Assembly (NCBI GenBank): GCA_025055255.1
Contig: JANWYI010000006.1
Span: 3,361 to 67,360 of the forward strand
Direction of reading: 5' to 3'
Length of the DNA: 64,000 nucleotides
Origin: Anaerolineae bacterium
Lineage (GTDB): Bacteria > Chloroflexota > Anaerolineae > Aggregatilineales > UBA2796
This document shows positions 44,369 through 52,964 of the stretch, piece by piece; within the stretch, counting starts at the first letter, position 1, and the number at the start of each line of letters is the position of its first letter. A model generated the notes under the pieces. That model had not been told where the DNA came from. It ran no database searches and saw only the letters and a program-made list of their open reading frames with translations. Made by a program: the position numbers and the translations under genes.

Positions 44369-45574
44369 TTAAAAGTGCTTGCGGATGTACTCAAGCGCCG
44401 CTTCCAAGATTGGATCGCCTTGCAGACGGCTGCTGCTCGGCAACTCAACCTGTATATCAGGTTGTAAGCCGCTCTGCGCGCTGCCGTGCTGCTCAATGGG
44501 CGTCTCGTTAGGTGTGTACCACGCGCCTTGCGTCACGCGCAGCTGTGAGCCATCGCTGAGCGTGAAAAGGCGCTGAACTGAGCCTTTGCCGAAGGTGCGC
44601 TCGCCAATCAGCACAGCTCGACCGCGGTCGCGCAGCGCGCCTGCCACAAGCTCGCTCGCGCTTGCGCTGCGCCGATTGACCAAGACGACAAGCGGGACGT
44701 CCTCGGCAAAGTCGCCGTTGCGTGAGCTAAAGCGCCGCGTCTGACCGCTCGCATTTTTCTCTATGGCGATAGTGCCTTCGCCCAAGAAGAAATCAGCAAT
44801 TTGAATTGCCTCATCAAGGAAGCCGCCGCCGTTGTCACGCAGGTCAAGGATCAGCGCGCGTGGCTGCTGCGCTAAAAGCGGCTCTAGCTGTACTTTGATC
44901 TCATTTGGCGCTGTGCTGGTGAACTGTGTGAAAGTCAAGTAGGCGATCTGACCGTCTAGCATCTCACTGTAGACGTTGATCTGCTGGCGCGTGACAGTCA
45001 GCGTGAGCGGCTCAGGCGCGCCGCTGCGCCGCACGGTTAGCCTGACCTGCGTGCCAAGTGCGCCGCGCACGCGCTCGATCAGCTGATTGAACGTCCACTC
45101 AGCCGTTGACTCGCCATCTACGGCGATGATTTCGTCGCCGACTCGTCCGCCTGCCTGCTCATATGCCCAGCCGCGCCGCACTTCCGCCACGATAAAGCGC
45201 CTATCTTCGGTCTGTGCCACCACAATGCCGACGCCGCCTTGCTGCCCGCTCATGACGGCGCGCTCGCGCTCAGCGCGTTCAGGCGGCAAGAAAATTGTGT
45301 TCGGGTCTTGAAAAGTGGCAAGCAGACCGTTGATCGCGCCATAGAGCCGTTCCTGTGCGCTCGGCTTTTGGTAGTAAAAGTGACGGTCGGTCAGTTGCCA
45401 CACTTCCTCAGCAAGGCGCAAGTTGCCCTGACTGCCGCTGAGCGCCACAACATAGCCTGCTACGAAAGCGCTGAAAGCGGTCACTAAGAGCGCAGCCAGT
45501 ACAACTATCAGCTGTGTGCTGCGCAGCGGCGTCTGCAGCCACGGACGCTTTTCATCTCGCTCAGACCAAAACAT
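44369..45574 (-). CDS. S41 family C-terminal processing peptidase
   Basis: A 401-residue exported serine peptidase of the CtpA type. An N-terminal membrane anchor (about 20-45) is followed by a cap segment and a PDZ domain (about 110-185: GGVGIVVAQTEDRRFIV, AGGRVGDEIIAVDGE). The protease core has the nucleophile Ser in RSASASELVAGAL and the general-base Lys in TFGKGSVQRL. Such enzymes trim C-termini of envelope proteins, for example after peptidoglycan-related signals. The start is ATG at 45574. No obvious substrate gene adjoins. It is convergent with the lipoprotein gene, which should not be read as a link. Confidence 0.95.
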   Translation of the reverse strand: MFWSERDEKRPWLQTPLRSTQLIVVLAALLVTAFSAFVAGYVVALSGSQGNLRLAEEVWQLTDRHFYYQKPSAQERLYGAINGLLATFQDPNTIFLPPERAERERAVMSGQQGGVGIVVAQTEDRRFIVAEVRRGWAYEQAGGRVGDEIIAVDGESTAEWTFNQLIERVRGALGTQVRLTVRRSGAPEPLTLTVTRQQINVYSEMLDGQIAYLTFTQFTSTAPNEIKVQLEPLLAQQPRALILDLRDNGGGFLDEAIQIADFFLGEGTIAIEKNASGQTRRFSSRNGDFAEDVPLVVLVNRRSASASELVAGALRDRGRAVLIGERTFGKGSVQRLFTLSDGSQLRVTQGAWYTPNETPIEQHGSAQSGLQPDIQVELPSSSRLQGDPILEAALEYIRKHF

Positions 45575-45729
45575 AGGCGTCTACGTCCCACAACAACTAA
45601 CAAGTGCCAAAAGGATAGCCGTGTTGCGGCGCGTTTTCAATGGCGCATCTGATGAGGAAAGTCTGAGCGCGTCCGCTCAGTCAAATAGGCTTGCCAGAAA
45701 AAGCACTAGCGCAGTGGCAAAAAGTATGC

Positions 45730-45735
45730 TAGACT
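45730..45735 (+). promoter_or_regulatory. Extended -10 element of tRNA-His
   Basis: TAGACT with upstream TGC, about 20 bases before the tRNA. No convincing -35 hexamer. Confidence 0.45.
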
Positions 45736-45755
45736 TGATCGCGTTCGTGAAGCAT

Positions 45756-45828
45756 GGTGGCCGTGGTGGAGGGGTACCACGTCTGGTTGTGGCCCAGAAG
45801 GTCGAGGGTTCGAAACCCTCCGGTCACC
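45756..45828 (+). tRNA. tRNA-His (GTG)
   Basis: Acceptor GTGGCCG pairs CGGTCAC, with the extra G at -1 opposite C73 that marks tRNA-His. The anticodon loop TTGTGGC in a TCTGG/CCAGA stem gives anticodon GTG. T-arm GAGGG-TTCGAAA-CCCTC. CCA is not fully encoded. It contains two of the rare GGCC sites. Confidence 0.97.
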
Positions 45829-45835
45829 CAAGCAG

Positions 45836-45864
45836 CGCCGACTTCACGCTGAGTCGGCGTTTTT
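45836..45864 (+). terminator. Intrinsic terminator of tRNA-His
   Basis: An 8-bp perfect stem CGCCGACT / AGTCGGCG and five T residues. It overlaps the 3' end of the ABC ATPase gene on the other strand, so it is embedded in coding sequence. Confidence 0.85.
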
Positions 45865-46839
45865 GCTCCTCAGGGCAGTGATCAACGCCTCAAGCGAGCT
45901 GTAGGACGCTCCGTGCCAGTGCCAGCTGCTCTCAGTGACCTGCACGATGTCTGCAGCTTGTTCAGAGATGACGAATCCTGCGCGCTCTAGCGCCCGTTGC
46001 GTCCAAAAAGCGCGCAGACCGTTGCCCTGCACGTCTAAAGCGCCTTTTACCTCTGCGCATAGCTTGAATGTGCCACTTGTCACGTCAAAGGCAACGCCTT
46101 CACTGGCAAAGGTGCGCGCAAAAGCGCCGTTCAGCACCAAATCTTCAGGCGCGCCTGCTTGTAACCCGCCTTCGCCGTCCAGCAGCCAAATGCGATCTGC
46201 GCTGCGCAGCGCCAAATCAAGGTCATGCGTTGAGAGCAGCACAGCGCGTCCTGTCCGATGTGCCAAGCGACGCAACAGTGCCATAATCTCAACGCGACGT
46301 GGCAAGTCGAGAAACGCCGTTGGCTCATCAAGGAAAATCAGCGGCGTCTCCTGTGCCAGAGCGCGCCCGATCATCACTTTTTGACGCTCGCCATCGCTTA
46401 GCTCGCTAATTGGACGCTCTGCAAGTGCTGTTGCGCCGACCGACTCTAGCGCCCATTCCACAATTGCGCGATCTGCGGCGCTCAGACGACCTGTCCAATC
46501 TGTGTACGGCAATCTGCCGAGTGCCACCAGCTCGTATACGCTGAGCAGACTTGTCTGCGCGCGCTCAGTCAGCACAATGCTGATCAAGCGTGCCAGACGG
46601 CTGATCGGCAGGCGATGAATATCTTCAGCGCCAACACAAACTGTGCCTGCCAGTGGCTTTTGGACTGCGGCAAGCGTGCGCATCAGCGTAGACTTGCCTG
46701 CGCCATTTTGTCCAAGCAGGCAGACTAATGTGCCGCGCTCAAGCTGCAATGTCAGGTCGTGCAGCACAACTTTCGGCGATCTGCGCCCTGTCCGATAGCC
46801 AACGGTCAGGCGTTGCGCCGTGAGAATGGTCTGGCTCAT
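45844..46839 (-). CDS. ABC transporter ATPase, BtuD/FecE type (cobalamin uptake)
   Basis: A 331-residue ATPase of an iron-siderophore/cobalamin importer. Walker A is LLGQNGAGKSTLM, the ABC signature is ISELSDGERQKVMIG, Walker B is LIFLDEPTAFLDL, and the switch His is in LLSTHDLDLAL. Residues beyond 260 form an extra C-terminal domain of about 70 residues (FKLCAEVKGALDV...SSWHWHGASYSSLEALITAL) found in some family members. The ATG overlaps the permease stop by four bases. Substrate assignment to cobalamin rests on the riboswitch that controls the operon, not on this protein itself. Confidence 0.92.
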   Translation of the reverse strand: MSQTILTAQRLTVGYRTGRRSPKVVLHDLTLQLERGTLVCLLGQNGAGKSTLMRTLAAVQKPLAGTVCVGAEDIHRLPISRLARLISIVLTERAQTSLLSVYELVALGRLPYTDWTGRLSAADRAIVEWALESVGATALAERPISELSDGERQKVMIGRALAQETPLIFLDEPTAFLDLPRRVEIMALLRRLAHRTGRAVLLSTHDLDLALRSADRIWLLDGEGGLQAGAPEDLVLNGAFARTFASEGVAFDVTSGTFKLCAEVKGALDVQGNGLRAFWTQRALERAGFVISEQAADIVQVTESSWHWHGASYSSLEALITALRSKNADSA

Positions 46840-47930
46840 GCACTGAAGGCGTCGCGCAGACGGCGCTGACTTAGCACAATCAGCAGGACAATAGGTGCGC
46901 CGATCAAAGCAGTGATTGCATTCAGTGGCAAGATGATCTGCCTGCCCGGCACTTGCGCAACCAAGTCGGCGAGCATGGCGATCAAAGCGCCGAGCAGCAT
47001 CGCCGTTGGCAAGAGCCAGCGATGGTCAGCCGTGCGGATGAGAATACGGCTTATGTGTGGCACAGCAATGCCTAAAAAACCTATCGGTCCGCAGAAAGCG
47101 GTCACAGCGCCTGCCAACAGCGACGTGCTCAGGATGACACCTATGCGCGCACGCCGTAGATCAATGCCCATGCTCTGCGCATACGCCTCGCCAAGCAGCA
47201 GCGCGTTGAGCGGCTTGATCAGCGCTAGGCTCAGCGCTAAGCCGACGCCGATGATCGGCGCAAGAATCGGCAATTGGCGCCATGTGACGCCGCCGAAGCT
47301 GCCAAACGTCCAGTTAACGTACGCCTGAATGCGCTCTGGCACGCTGAAGTAGAGCAACAAGCTGACCATGGCGCTCACAGCGTAGCCGAGCATCAAGCCG
47401 ACGATCAAAAGCGATAGGACGCTGCGCGCGCGTTGCGCTACGCCAAGCACAAGGCTCAACATCAGTGCAGCACCTACGCTGGCTGCTGCAGCCAAACCGA
47501 AGTCGCCCAGCAAGCCAATGCCGACTAGGACAGTTGCGCCTGTGGTACCGACCGCTAAAACCACGAGCGCTACGCCTAAGCTAGCGCCGGCGCTGATGCC
47601 CAGCACGAATGGATCGGTCAGCGGATTGCGGAAGAGAGTCTGCATTTGCACGCCGCCTACAGCCAGTGCCGCGCCTGCCAAGAGCGCCGTCAGCGCGCGC
47701 GGCATGCGGAACTGTGTCACAATCGTGGCATAGGCAGGCTGACTGGTTGCCTGTCCAAGCAAGGCGCGCAGCACGTCTTCTAGCGGCACACTGACCGAGC
47801 CAACTGCTAAGACGAGGCAAAACATGCCGATCAAGGCGATAAGCAAGGCTATGAGGACAGCGCTCCGTCTGCTCAAGCCTGTGGCAAGGCGCGCCGATTG
47901 CCAAACCTGCGCTTCAGAGTGCGTCGCCAT
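46836..47930 (-). CDS. ABC transporter permease, BtuC/FecCD type (cobalamin uptake)
   Basis: A 364-residue integral membrane permease with roughly ten transmembrane segments. Family signatures are LLAGAALAVGGVQMQTLFRNPLTDP near residue 80, GISAGASLGVAL, and GPIGFLGIAVPHISRILI with the ATPase-contact region toward the C-terminus. It translocates corrinoids or ferric chelates delivered by the binding protein. It is the middle gene of the riboswitch-controlled unit, 15 bases after the binding-protein gene and overlapping the ATPase gene by four bases. Confidence 0.94.
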   Translation of the reverse strand: MATHSEAQVWQSARLATGLSRRSAVLIALLIALIGMFCLVLAVGSVSVPLEDVLRALLGQATSQPAYATIVTQFRMPRALTALLAGAALAVGGVQMQTLFRNPLTDPFVLGISAGASLGVALVVLAVGTTGATVLVGIGLLGDFGLAAAASVGAALMLSLVLGVAQRARSVLSLLIVGLMLGYAVSAMVSLLLYFSVPERIQAYVNWTFGSFGGVTWRQLPILAPIIGVGLALSLALIKPLNALLLGEAYAQSMGIDLRRARIGVILSTSLLAGAVTAFCGPIGFLGIAVPHISRILIRTADHRWLLPTAMLLGALIAMLADLVAQVPGRQIILPLNAITALIGAPIVLLIVLSQRRLRDAFSA

Positions 47931-47945
47931 AGCCTTGCACCTCGC

Positions 47946-49136
47946 TCACTTCAGCTGCCGATAGTAGACCAGTTCATGGTCAGGCAGCAGCTCAGGATGG
48001 AAAATCTTGATCAAGTCGGCAAGGATCACGTGCGGACGGATCACGCCGCTCTCGAAGTAGTCGTTGCCGAAGTTCTCATTGGTGCGCTTATCGTTGTTGA
48101 AGACCTTGCCGTTTTTGAAGGCAGCGAACTGAGCGAAGCGTGCGTCCGCAGCTTCAAGGTCTTTCAATGAGCCGAAGAAGCCGACGTTGACCCAAAACTC
48201 AGCGTTGCCTGCCTTGGCAAAGACGTCTTCAATGCTCAGCGGCAAGCTACCTGTGGACTCGTCATCTGCCCATGCATAGCTGGCGCCAGCATCGAGCAAG
48301 AAGCGCGCTGCAAAGCTCTTGCCGCCAGGAATGTACCAGACATCTTGGAAGGGTGTGTTGATCAAGACGCTTGGGCGCGTGCTGACGCGCTCAGTCAATG
48401 CTACAAGCCGCTGATACTCCTTTACAACACCCTCAAAGTAGGCATTCGCACGTGCCTCAGCGTTGAAGAAGAGCGCTGTGAACTTGATCCACTCAGCGCG
48501 ACCAAGCGGCGTATTTTCGGCAAACTCGCCGTTCAGCGCGACCTTGTAACCTGCCTCGATCAGCTTGGGATGCGCGTCGTAGTCAGGGAAGCCGCTACCA
48601 TAGGTCATGATCAGGTCAGGCGCGATCAGTGCAACCTGTTCCACGTTGACTTGCGCGCCGCTGCCAATCTCGGTCAGCTTGCCTGCTTTGCCAAGTGCAA
48701 CGATCTCAGGCGTTGAGACGTATTGCAGCGTGTCTACGCCGACTAGAGCGTCCAAGACGTTCAGCTCGACCAAGTGCGGCAAGTACGTCGTGGACATGCT
48801 GATAAGTTTTCTTATCGGAACTTCGACCACTGTGGCGTCTTTGAGCTGCTCATCCTTTGGCGTTGGCGCGCCGCACTGAACCAGCACGTAGGTGAAGCCG
48901 CGCTCAGCGCCTGCCCATGGTCGCGTCACACGCACGACCTTATAGTGCTTGTTGTACTGGACGCTGAAGCCAGTGGCAAAGGCGATCTCAGTCTTCTGCG
49001 GGAAATAGTCTACATTTGGGTCAAAGTTGGTGATGCATTGCGTTGGATTCGTGTCTTGTCCGCGCGCAATAGGTGCGCTGCTCAGAGCAACTGCCAAGAC
49101 AAGGGCGATTACAAGGCTGAATTTGGCGATTTTCAT
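47946..49136 (-). CDS. ABC transporter substrate-binding protein, BtuF/FepB type
   Basis: A 396-residue exported class III binding protein for a corrinoid or siderophore importer. The signal peptide (KFSLVIALVLAVALSSAPIARG) lacks a lipobox cysteine, so it is probably processed by signal peptidase I or left as an N-terminal anchor. Two lobes follow. Conserved parts are VEVPIRKLISMSTTYLPHL, VEQVALIAPDLIMTYGSG and the C-terminal NDKRTNENFGNDYFESG. The ATG at 49136 has AAAGGA about ten bases upstream. It is the first gene behind the cobalamin riboswitch, so vitamin B12 or a related corrinoid is the probable ligand. Confidence 0.92.
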   Translation of the reverse strand: MKIAKFSLVIALVLAVALSSAPIARGQDTNPTQCITNFDPNVDYFPQKTEIAFATGFSVQYNKHYKVVRVTRPWAGAERGFTYVLVQCGAPTPKDEQLKDATVVEVPIRKLISMSTTYLPHLVELNVLDALVGVDTLQYVSTPEIVALGKAGKLTEIGSGAQVNVEQVALIAPDLIMTYGSGFPDYDAHPKLIEAGYKVALNGEFAENTPLGRAEWIKFTALFFNAEARANAYFEGVVKEYQRLVALTERVSTRPSVLINTPFQDVWYIPGGKSFAARFLLDAGASYAWADDESTGSLPLSIEDVFAKAGNAEFWVNVGFFGSLKDLEAADARFAQFAAFKNGKVFNNDKRTNENFGNDYFESGVIRPHVILADLIKIFHPELLPDHELVYYRQLK

Positions 49137-49219
49137 CGGTCAAACATCCTTTCCCAGAGCAATTAGCGAACGAGTTGGGCAAAGGATGCACGCGCCATGC
49201 TGTTTGGCGCGCCGACTAC

Positions 49220-49242
49220 AAAAAAACCCGCCAAAGGGCGGG
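49220..49242 (-). terminator. Riboswitch expression-platform terminator
   Basis: On the minus strand, CCCGCC-CTTT-GGCGGG is followed by seven T residues. It lies between the cobalamin aptamer and the binding-protein ATG and is the likely OFF-state terminator. Confidence 0.9.
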
Positions 49243-49446
49243 CAAGACAGCATGGAGGTATGAACATCCACACGCGCTCCCCTTTGTCCACGAAGGTGAA
49301 ACACGATCTTCAGTCAAAGTGGGCATTCGGGCTTCGCCTCAGCGGCGTTACCGTTGCGGGAACAGCGTCGGACTTACACCGATCTTCCCCCGAAGGTCTG
49401 CCAGACCTTGCGCCGTACATCCGGGTAGCGGCGCCCTTTGACCATG
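49243..49446 (-). ncRNA. Cobalamin (AdoCbl) riboswitch leader
   Basis: Read on the minus strand, the leader contains the B12-box signature in order: GGGGGAAGATCGGTGTAAG, then TCCGACGCTG, then TTCCCGCAACGGTAA, then GAAGCCCGAATGCCCAC. These match the conserved core of the cobalamin riboswitch. The aptamer core lies at about 49310-49445 and begins almost at the predicted transcript start. With the terminator that follows, binding of adenosylcobalamin should stop transcription and lower uptake when B12 is plentiful. The exact aptamer boundaries are approximate. Confidence 0.93.
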
Positions 49447-49452
49447 TGCAAC

Positions 49453-49481
49453 AGTCTAACGCACTTTGAACAGTGAGTCAA
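49453..49481 (-). promoter_or_regulatory. Promoter of the riboswitch-controlled B12 importer
   Basis: On the minus strand TTGACT (49481-49476), a 17-base spacer and TAGACT (49458-49453). The predicted transcript start is about 49446, right at the aptamer. Confidence 0.75.
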
Positions 49482-49626
49482 ATCTTGGATTTCTGTCTGA
49501 GCCCAAAACGTCCAAGCGCAGAATGATAGGCGAGGCAAGTGACAAGACAAATCTCACTCCTGCCTCTGCCCAACTTGGGCTACATTTTCAGGCAAGGTTA
49601 TGTAAAATATATTAAGCAATCATTAA

Positions 49627-50607
49627 GTGAGCGAGGTTTTGCCAAAAGTTGTGGAAAAGACGAGCCTTCCTGTGACCTTTGAGGCGACTGAGCGTCCGAA
49701 TTTGCAGCCTGATGACTTGATGAGCGAAGGCGGACGCAAAGTCCTTGCCTTCCATTTTGGGAAGATGCTGGCGCGGCAAGCTGAGGTGTTGGCGAGCGAA
49801 GACATTGAAGCTGTCCACCAAATGCGCGTGGCGACGCGCCGTCTCCGCAGCACGCTGCGCATTTTTCGTCCATACTACCGTCAAAATGCTTTGAAGCCGT
49901 TACGTGCCGCCTTGAAGCACACAGCCGAGCTGCTCGGCAACGTACGTGATCTGGACGTTTACCGCGAGCATCTCATGCGCTATGCTAAAGAGCAGCCTAG
50001 CGCCAAGCGCCGCGATTTGCGCTTGATCAATGACCAACTTGGCAAGCGGCATGCTGAGCTGCGTTCACACTTGTATGAGCATCTCAATAGCGCAGCTTAC
50101 GCCGCATTTTTGCGCGATTTTGCCGCCTTCTTGCAAACGCCTTATGCTGCTGCGCGCACAGTGCCAGACGATGAACCAATTCCATGCCGTGTGCGTGAGG
50201 TTGCGCCGCGCTTGATCTACGAACAGTACGGCGTAGTCCGCGCCTATGAGCCATATCTGGAAAAGGCGAGTGCTGAGCGTTTGCACGCCTTGCGCATTGA
50301 AGTGAAACGGCTGCGCTACCTGATTGAAGCCTTCAGCGAGTTGCTTGGATCACAAGCCGAAGTGGTCATCAGTGCCTGCAAGCAATTACAGGATTTTCTA
50401 GGCGAGTTACAGGATGCTAAGGTCGCAGCCCAGCTAAGCGCAACATATTTGCCTGATTTACGGCGCGGCAAGCGCGCATTGGAGCGCTACCTAGAGGCGC
50501 GCCAAGCCGATCAGGAACGTCTACGTGCCTCGCTATGGGAACAGTGGTCGGCTTTCAACGCGCCGAGCGTGCGTGAGGCATTAGGATTAGCTGTATCTGC
50601 GCTATGA
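49627..50607 (+). CDS. CHAD domain protein
   Basis: A 326-residue CHAD-domain protein. CHAD modules are all-helical, rich in conserved histidine and arginine, and bind polyphosphate or other polyanions, often beside polyphosphate granules. The two halves of the domain show the motif IEAVHQMRVATRRLRSTLRIF near residue 60 and its internal repeat AERLHALRIEVKRLRYLIEAF near residue 220. There is no fused CYTH triphosphatase domain, and the gene is not next to ppk or ppx. The start is GTG at 49627 with no good ribosome site; the AT-rich stretch just before it may hold the promoter. It is convergent with the FHA gene, three bases apart. Confidence 0.9.
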   Translation: MSEVLPKVVEKTSLPVTFEATERPNLQPDDLMSEGGRKVLAFHFGKMLARQAEVLASEDIEAVHQMRVATRRLRSTLRIFRPYYRQNALKPLRAALKHTAELLGNVRDLDVYREHLMRYAKEQPSAKRRDLRLINDQLGKRHAELRSHLYEHLNSAAYAAFLRDFAAFLQTPYAAARTVPDDEPIPCRVREVAPRLIYEQYGVVRAYEPYLEKASAERLHALRIEVKRLRYLIEAFSELLGSQAEVVISACKQLQDFLGELQDAKVAAQLSATYLPDLRRGKRALERYLEARQADQERLRASLWEQWSAFNAPSVREALGLAVSAL

Positions 50608-50610
50608 GAC

Positions 50611-51204
50611 CTAGAAGCGCACGCGAATTCTCAGGCGTCCTAACCGAATTTCGTCGCCGCTGCGCAGCAAACGGTCGCCTTCTGGAATGAGACGGCGTCC
50701 ATTCAAGTAGGTGTGATTGGTGCTGTGTAAGTCAGTGACGTAGATTAGGCTGCCGCGCCGCTTTAACTGCAAATGGCGGCGCGAGACGCCATGTTCCTCG
50801 GCGCCAAATGGTGATAAGTCTACATCTGGCGCTTGCTCGCCAGCAGCGCGCCGTCCGACAATTAGCGTCTCTTTGATCGTTAGATTCAAAACCTTGCCGT
50901 CTACTTCGAAAACAATCGGCTTTTCTTCGTTAACAATTGCCTCGCCTGTTTGCTGCGGACCTGTAGGCACAACGTTGCCTGCATCGTCAATCCGATGGGT
51001 CTCGCCTGAGGAAACCATTGCTAGACCGCAGTTCGGACAAACTAGCTCGCCGACGCGCACGGTTTGTCCACAGCGCGTGCAGATCAGCTCTCTCGGCTTG
51101 GTTTCTACCCCGTCGTCCATGTTACCTTCAGGAGCACCTGATTGGAACAGTGGCTCTGCACCTGTGCTCTGCTCCACCTCAGCGCCTTCGTTTGGACTTG
51201 CCAT
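50611..51204 (-). CDS. FHA domain protein with zinc ribbon
   Basis: A 197-residue protein. A CxxC zinc ribbon at about residues 40-60 (ICTRCGQTVRVGELVCPNCGL) is followed by a linker and a C-terminal FHA domain (about 105-197). The phosphothreonine-binding loop residues are visible in GVSRRHLQLKR and LHSTNHTYLNGRRL. FHA domains bind phosphothreonine peptides, so a Ser/Thr kinase pathway partner is expected, but none is in the window. The ATG at 51204 has AGGA eight bases upstream; an in-frame ATG at 51252 lacks a ribosome site. The N-terminus is acidic and probably disordered. Confidence 0.88.
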   Translation of the reverse strand: MASPNEGAEVEQSTGAEPLFQSGAPEGNMDDGVETKPRELICTRCGQTVRVGELVCPNCGLAMVSSGETHRIDDAGNVVPTGPQQTGEAIVNEEKPIVFEVDGKVLNLTIKETLIVGRRAAGEQAPDVDLSPFGAEEHGVSRRHLQLKRRGSLIYVTDLHSTNHTYLNGRRLIPEGDRLLRSGDEIRLGRLRIRVRF

Positions 51205-51521
51205 AGCTTTTTCCTGTCCAGTACCCTGCGTATTTACAAAATTCGTTTTCATTGTAACATGCTTCGCTTGAATGCAACGGACTCAAACGCAATTAAAACG
51301 AATAAAGGCTTGCGTTCGCACAGAGACAGGCAAAGCGCAGTTGTCTGCGCCGATCAGCACGCCAGTGCCGAGCCTGCTGCAAAAATTGTATATAGCGTTA
51401 TCGAATTGTGTGCTATTCCTGCCTAAAGTGCGGTATACTCAAAGAAAGATCGGTTTAGAGCGCTTTACAGGCTTCTGAAAACTTTGATAGGCTAACTAAA
51501 GAATAGGAGTACCTCATCAAT
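51205..51521. other. Intergenic region between divergent FHA and glutamate dehydrogenase genes
   Basis: A gap of 317 bases. I see a possible -10 TATACT at 51434-51439 for the dehydrogenase, without a matching -35 at the usual distance, and an AT-rich stretch at about 51384-51410. Open frames here are short and overlap the start regions. No hairpin with a T-tract and no riboswitch signature was noticed. Confidence 0.5.
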
Positions 51522-52811
51522 ATGGTTGCTCAAGCAGTTCCTCCCGCCATTGTCACCACGGATCCGACCTACCAAACGGCATTGCGTCAATATGACCGCG
51601 CAGTGGAATACTTGCCACACTTGCCGACTGGTGTCGTGGAATTCCTGAAGTGGCCGCGCCGCGAGCTGACCGTTCACTTTCCGGCGCGCATGGAAAATGG
51701 CGAGGTCAGAATTTTCACAGGCTATCGCGTCCATCACAACACTGTTCTAGGTCCCTCTAAAGGCGGCATTCGCTACAGCCCGCACGTCAGCCTTGACGAG
51801 GTACGCGCCCTAGCCATGTGGATGACATGGAAGTGCGCACTCGTTAACTTGCCCTACGGCGGTGCCAAAGGCGGTGTGGTCGTTGATCCTTTCAAACACA
51901 CTCAAAGTGAGCTTGAGGCGATCACACGGCGCTTCACTTCAGAGATCATCTTGCTGATCGGGCCCAAGATTGATATCCCAGCGCCTGACATGGGCACTAA
52001 CGCTCAAACAATGGCGTGGATAATGGACACCTACAGCATGACCGTTGGCTACTCAGTGCCAGCCGTTGTGACGGGCAAGCCGCTGAACATCGGTGGGTCA
52101 CTAGGGCGTGAAGAGGCGACCGGGCGCGGCGCTATCGTCTGCATGTTAGAAGCGCTGCGCCAACTGGAGATCACGAAGAGTCCGCAGGATATTTCAGTTG
52201 TGGTGCAAGGCTTTGGCAATGTCGGCTCGCATGCGGCGCGGCGTGCTCATGAGCTGGGCTTCAAAGTGATCGCCGTGAGCGACATCACAGGCGGCTACTA
52301 TAACAGCAAGGGCTTGAACATCCCTGAGCTATACAGCTACGTGCGCCAAAACCGTACTCTCGCAGGCTACAAAGGCGAGGCAGAGCCAATCACGAACGCT
52401 GAGCTGCTCGAATTGCCATGCGATGTGCTAATTCCAGCAGCCCTAGAAAATCAGCTGACAGGTGAAAATGCGCCGCGTGTCAAGGCAAAGCTGATTGTGG
52501 AAGGCGCGAACGGTCCGACGACACCTGAGGCTGATGATATCTTCGATGATCGCGGCATTCTGGTCGTGCCGGATATCCTCGCCAATGCAGGCGGCGTGAC
52601 AGTGTCCTACTTTGAGTGGGTACAAGGCTTGCAAGAGTACTTCTGGGACGAAGATGAAGTCTATCGCCGCTTAGAACGTATCCTTGTGCGCGCTTACGAT
52701 GAAGTAGTGACAACTGCTGAGCGCTTTCGCGTCAATATGCGTTTAGCGGCAAACATCACGGCGATCAACCGCGTGGCACAAGCTATGATGACACGCGGCT
52801 TCTATCCCTGA
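51522..52811 (+). CDS. Glutamate dehydrogenase (Glu/Leu/Phe/Val family)
   Basis: A 429-residue NAD(P)-dependent glutamate dehydrogenase, which interconverts glutamate with 2-oxoglutarate and ammonia. The catalytic lysine is in LPYGGAKGGVVVDP and the substrate-binding lysine in GPSKGGIRYSP. The Asp in PAPDMGTNAQTMAW is conserved. The Rossmann domain has VVVQGFGNVGSHAARRA. The adjacent coenzyme-binding residues do not clearly settle NAD versus NADP. The ATG at 51522 has TAGGAG about 12 bases upstream. The gene is monocistronic, ending in a strong terminator. Confidence 0.96.
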   Translation: MVAQAVPPAIVTTDPTYQTALRQYDRAVEYLPHLPTGVVEFLKWPRRELTVHFPARMENGEVRIFTGYRVHHNTVLGPSKGGIRYSPHVSLDEVRALAMWMTWKCALVNLPYGGAKGGVVVDPFKHTQSELEAITRRFTSEIILLIGPKIDIPAPDMGTNAQTMAWIMDTYSMTVGYSVPAVVTGKPLNIGGSLGREEATGRGAIVCMLEALRQLEITKSPQDISVVVQGFGNVGSHAARRAHELGFKVIAVSDITGGYYNSKGLNIPELYSYVRQNRTLAGYKGEAEPITNAELLELPCDVLIPAALENQLTGENAPRVKAKLIVEGANGPTTPEADDIFDDRGILVVPDILANAGGVTVSYFEWVQGLQEYFWDEDEVYRRLERILVRAYDEVVTTAERFRVNMRLAANITAINRVAQAMMTRGFYP

Positions 52812-52850
52812 TCCTTGCTCAGCCAACTCAGCGCCTGCGTGCGCACTGCT

Positions 52851-52882
52851 CAGCGACGTGACGCTCACGTCGCTGGCTTTTT
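52851..52882 (+). terminator. Intrinsic terminator of glutamate dehydrogenase
   Basis: A perfect 11-bp stem CAGCGACGTGA / TCACGTCGCTG, loop CGC, then GCTTTTT. Confidence 0.92.
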
Positions 52883-52964
52883 CTAGGCGCATTGCACATT
52901 CAAAGCGCCTGTGATATGCTCTGCGCAATCCTAGTCAAGTGCCTGAAAGTAGTTCAGCTGGACG

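Noticed and set aside
49175-49469. Open frames on the plus strand over the riboswitch region
   Set aside because: They are opposite a conserved cobalamin aptamer and its terminator; composition is RNA-like, not coding.
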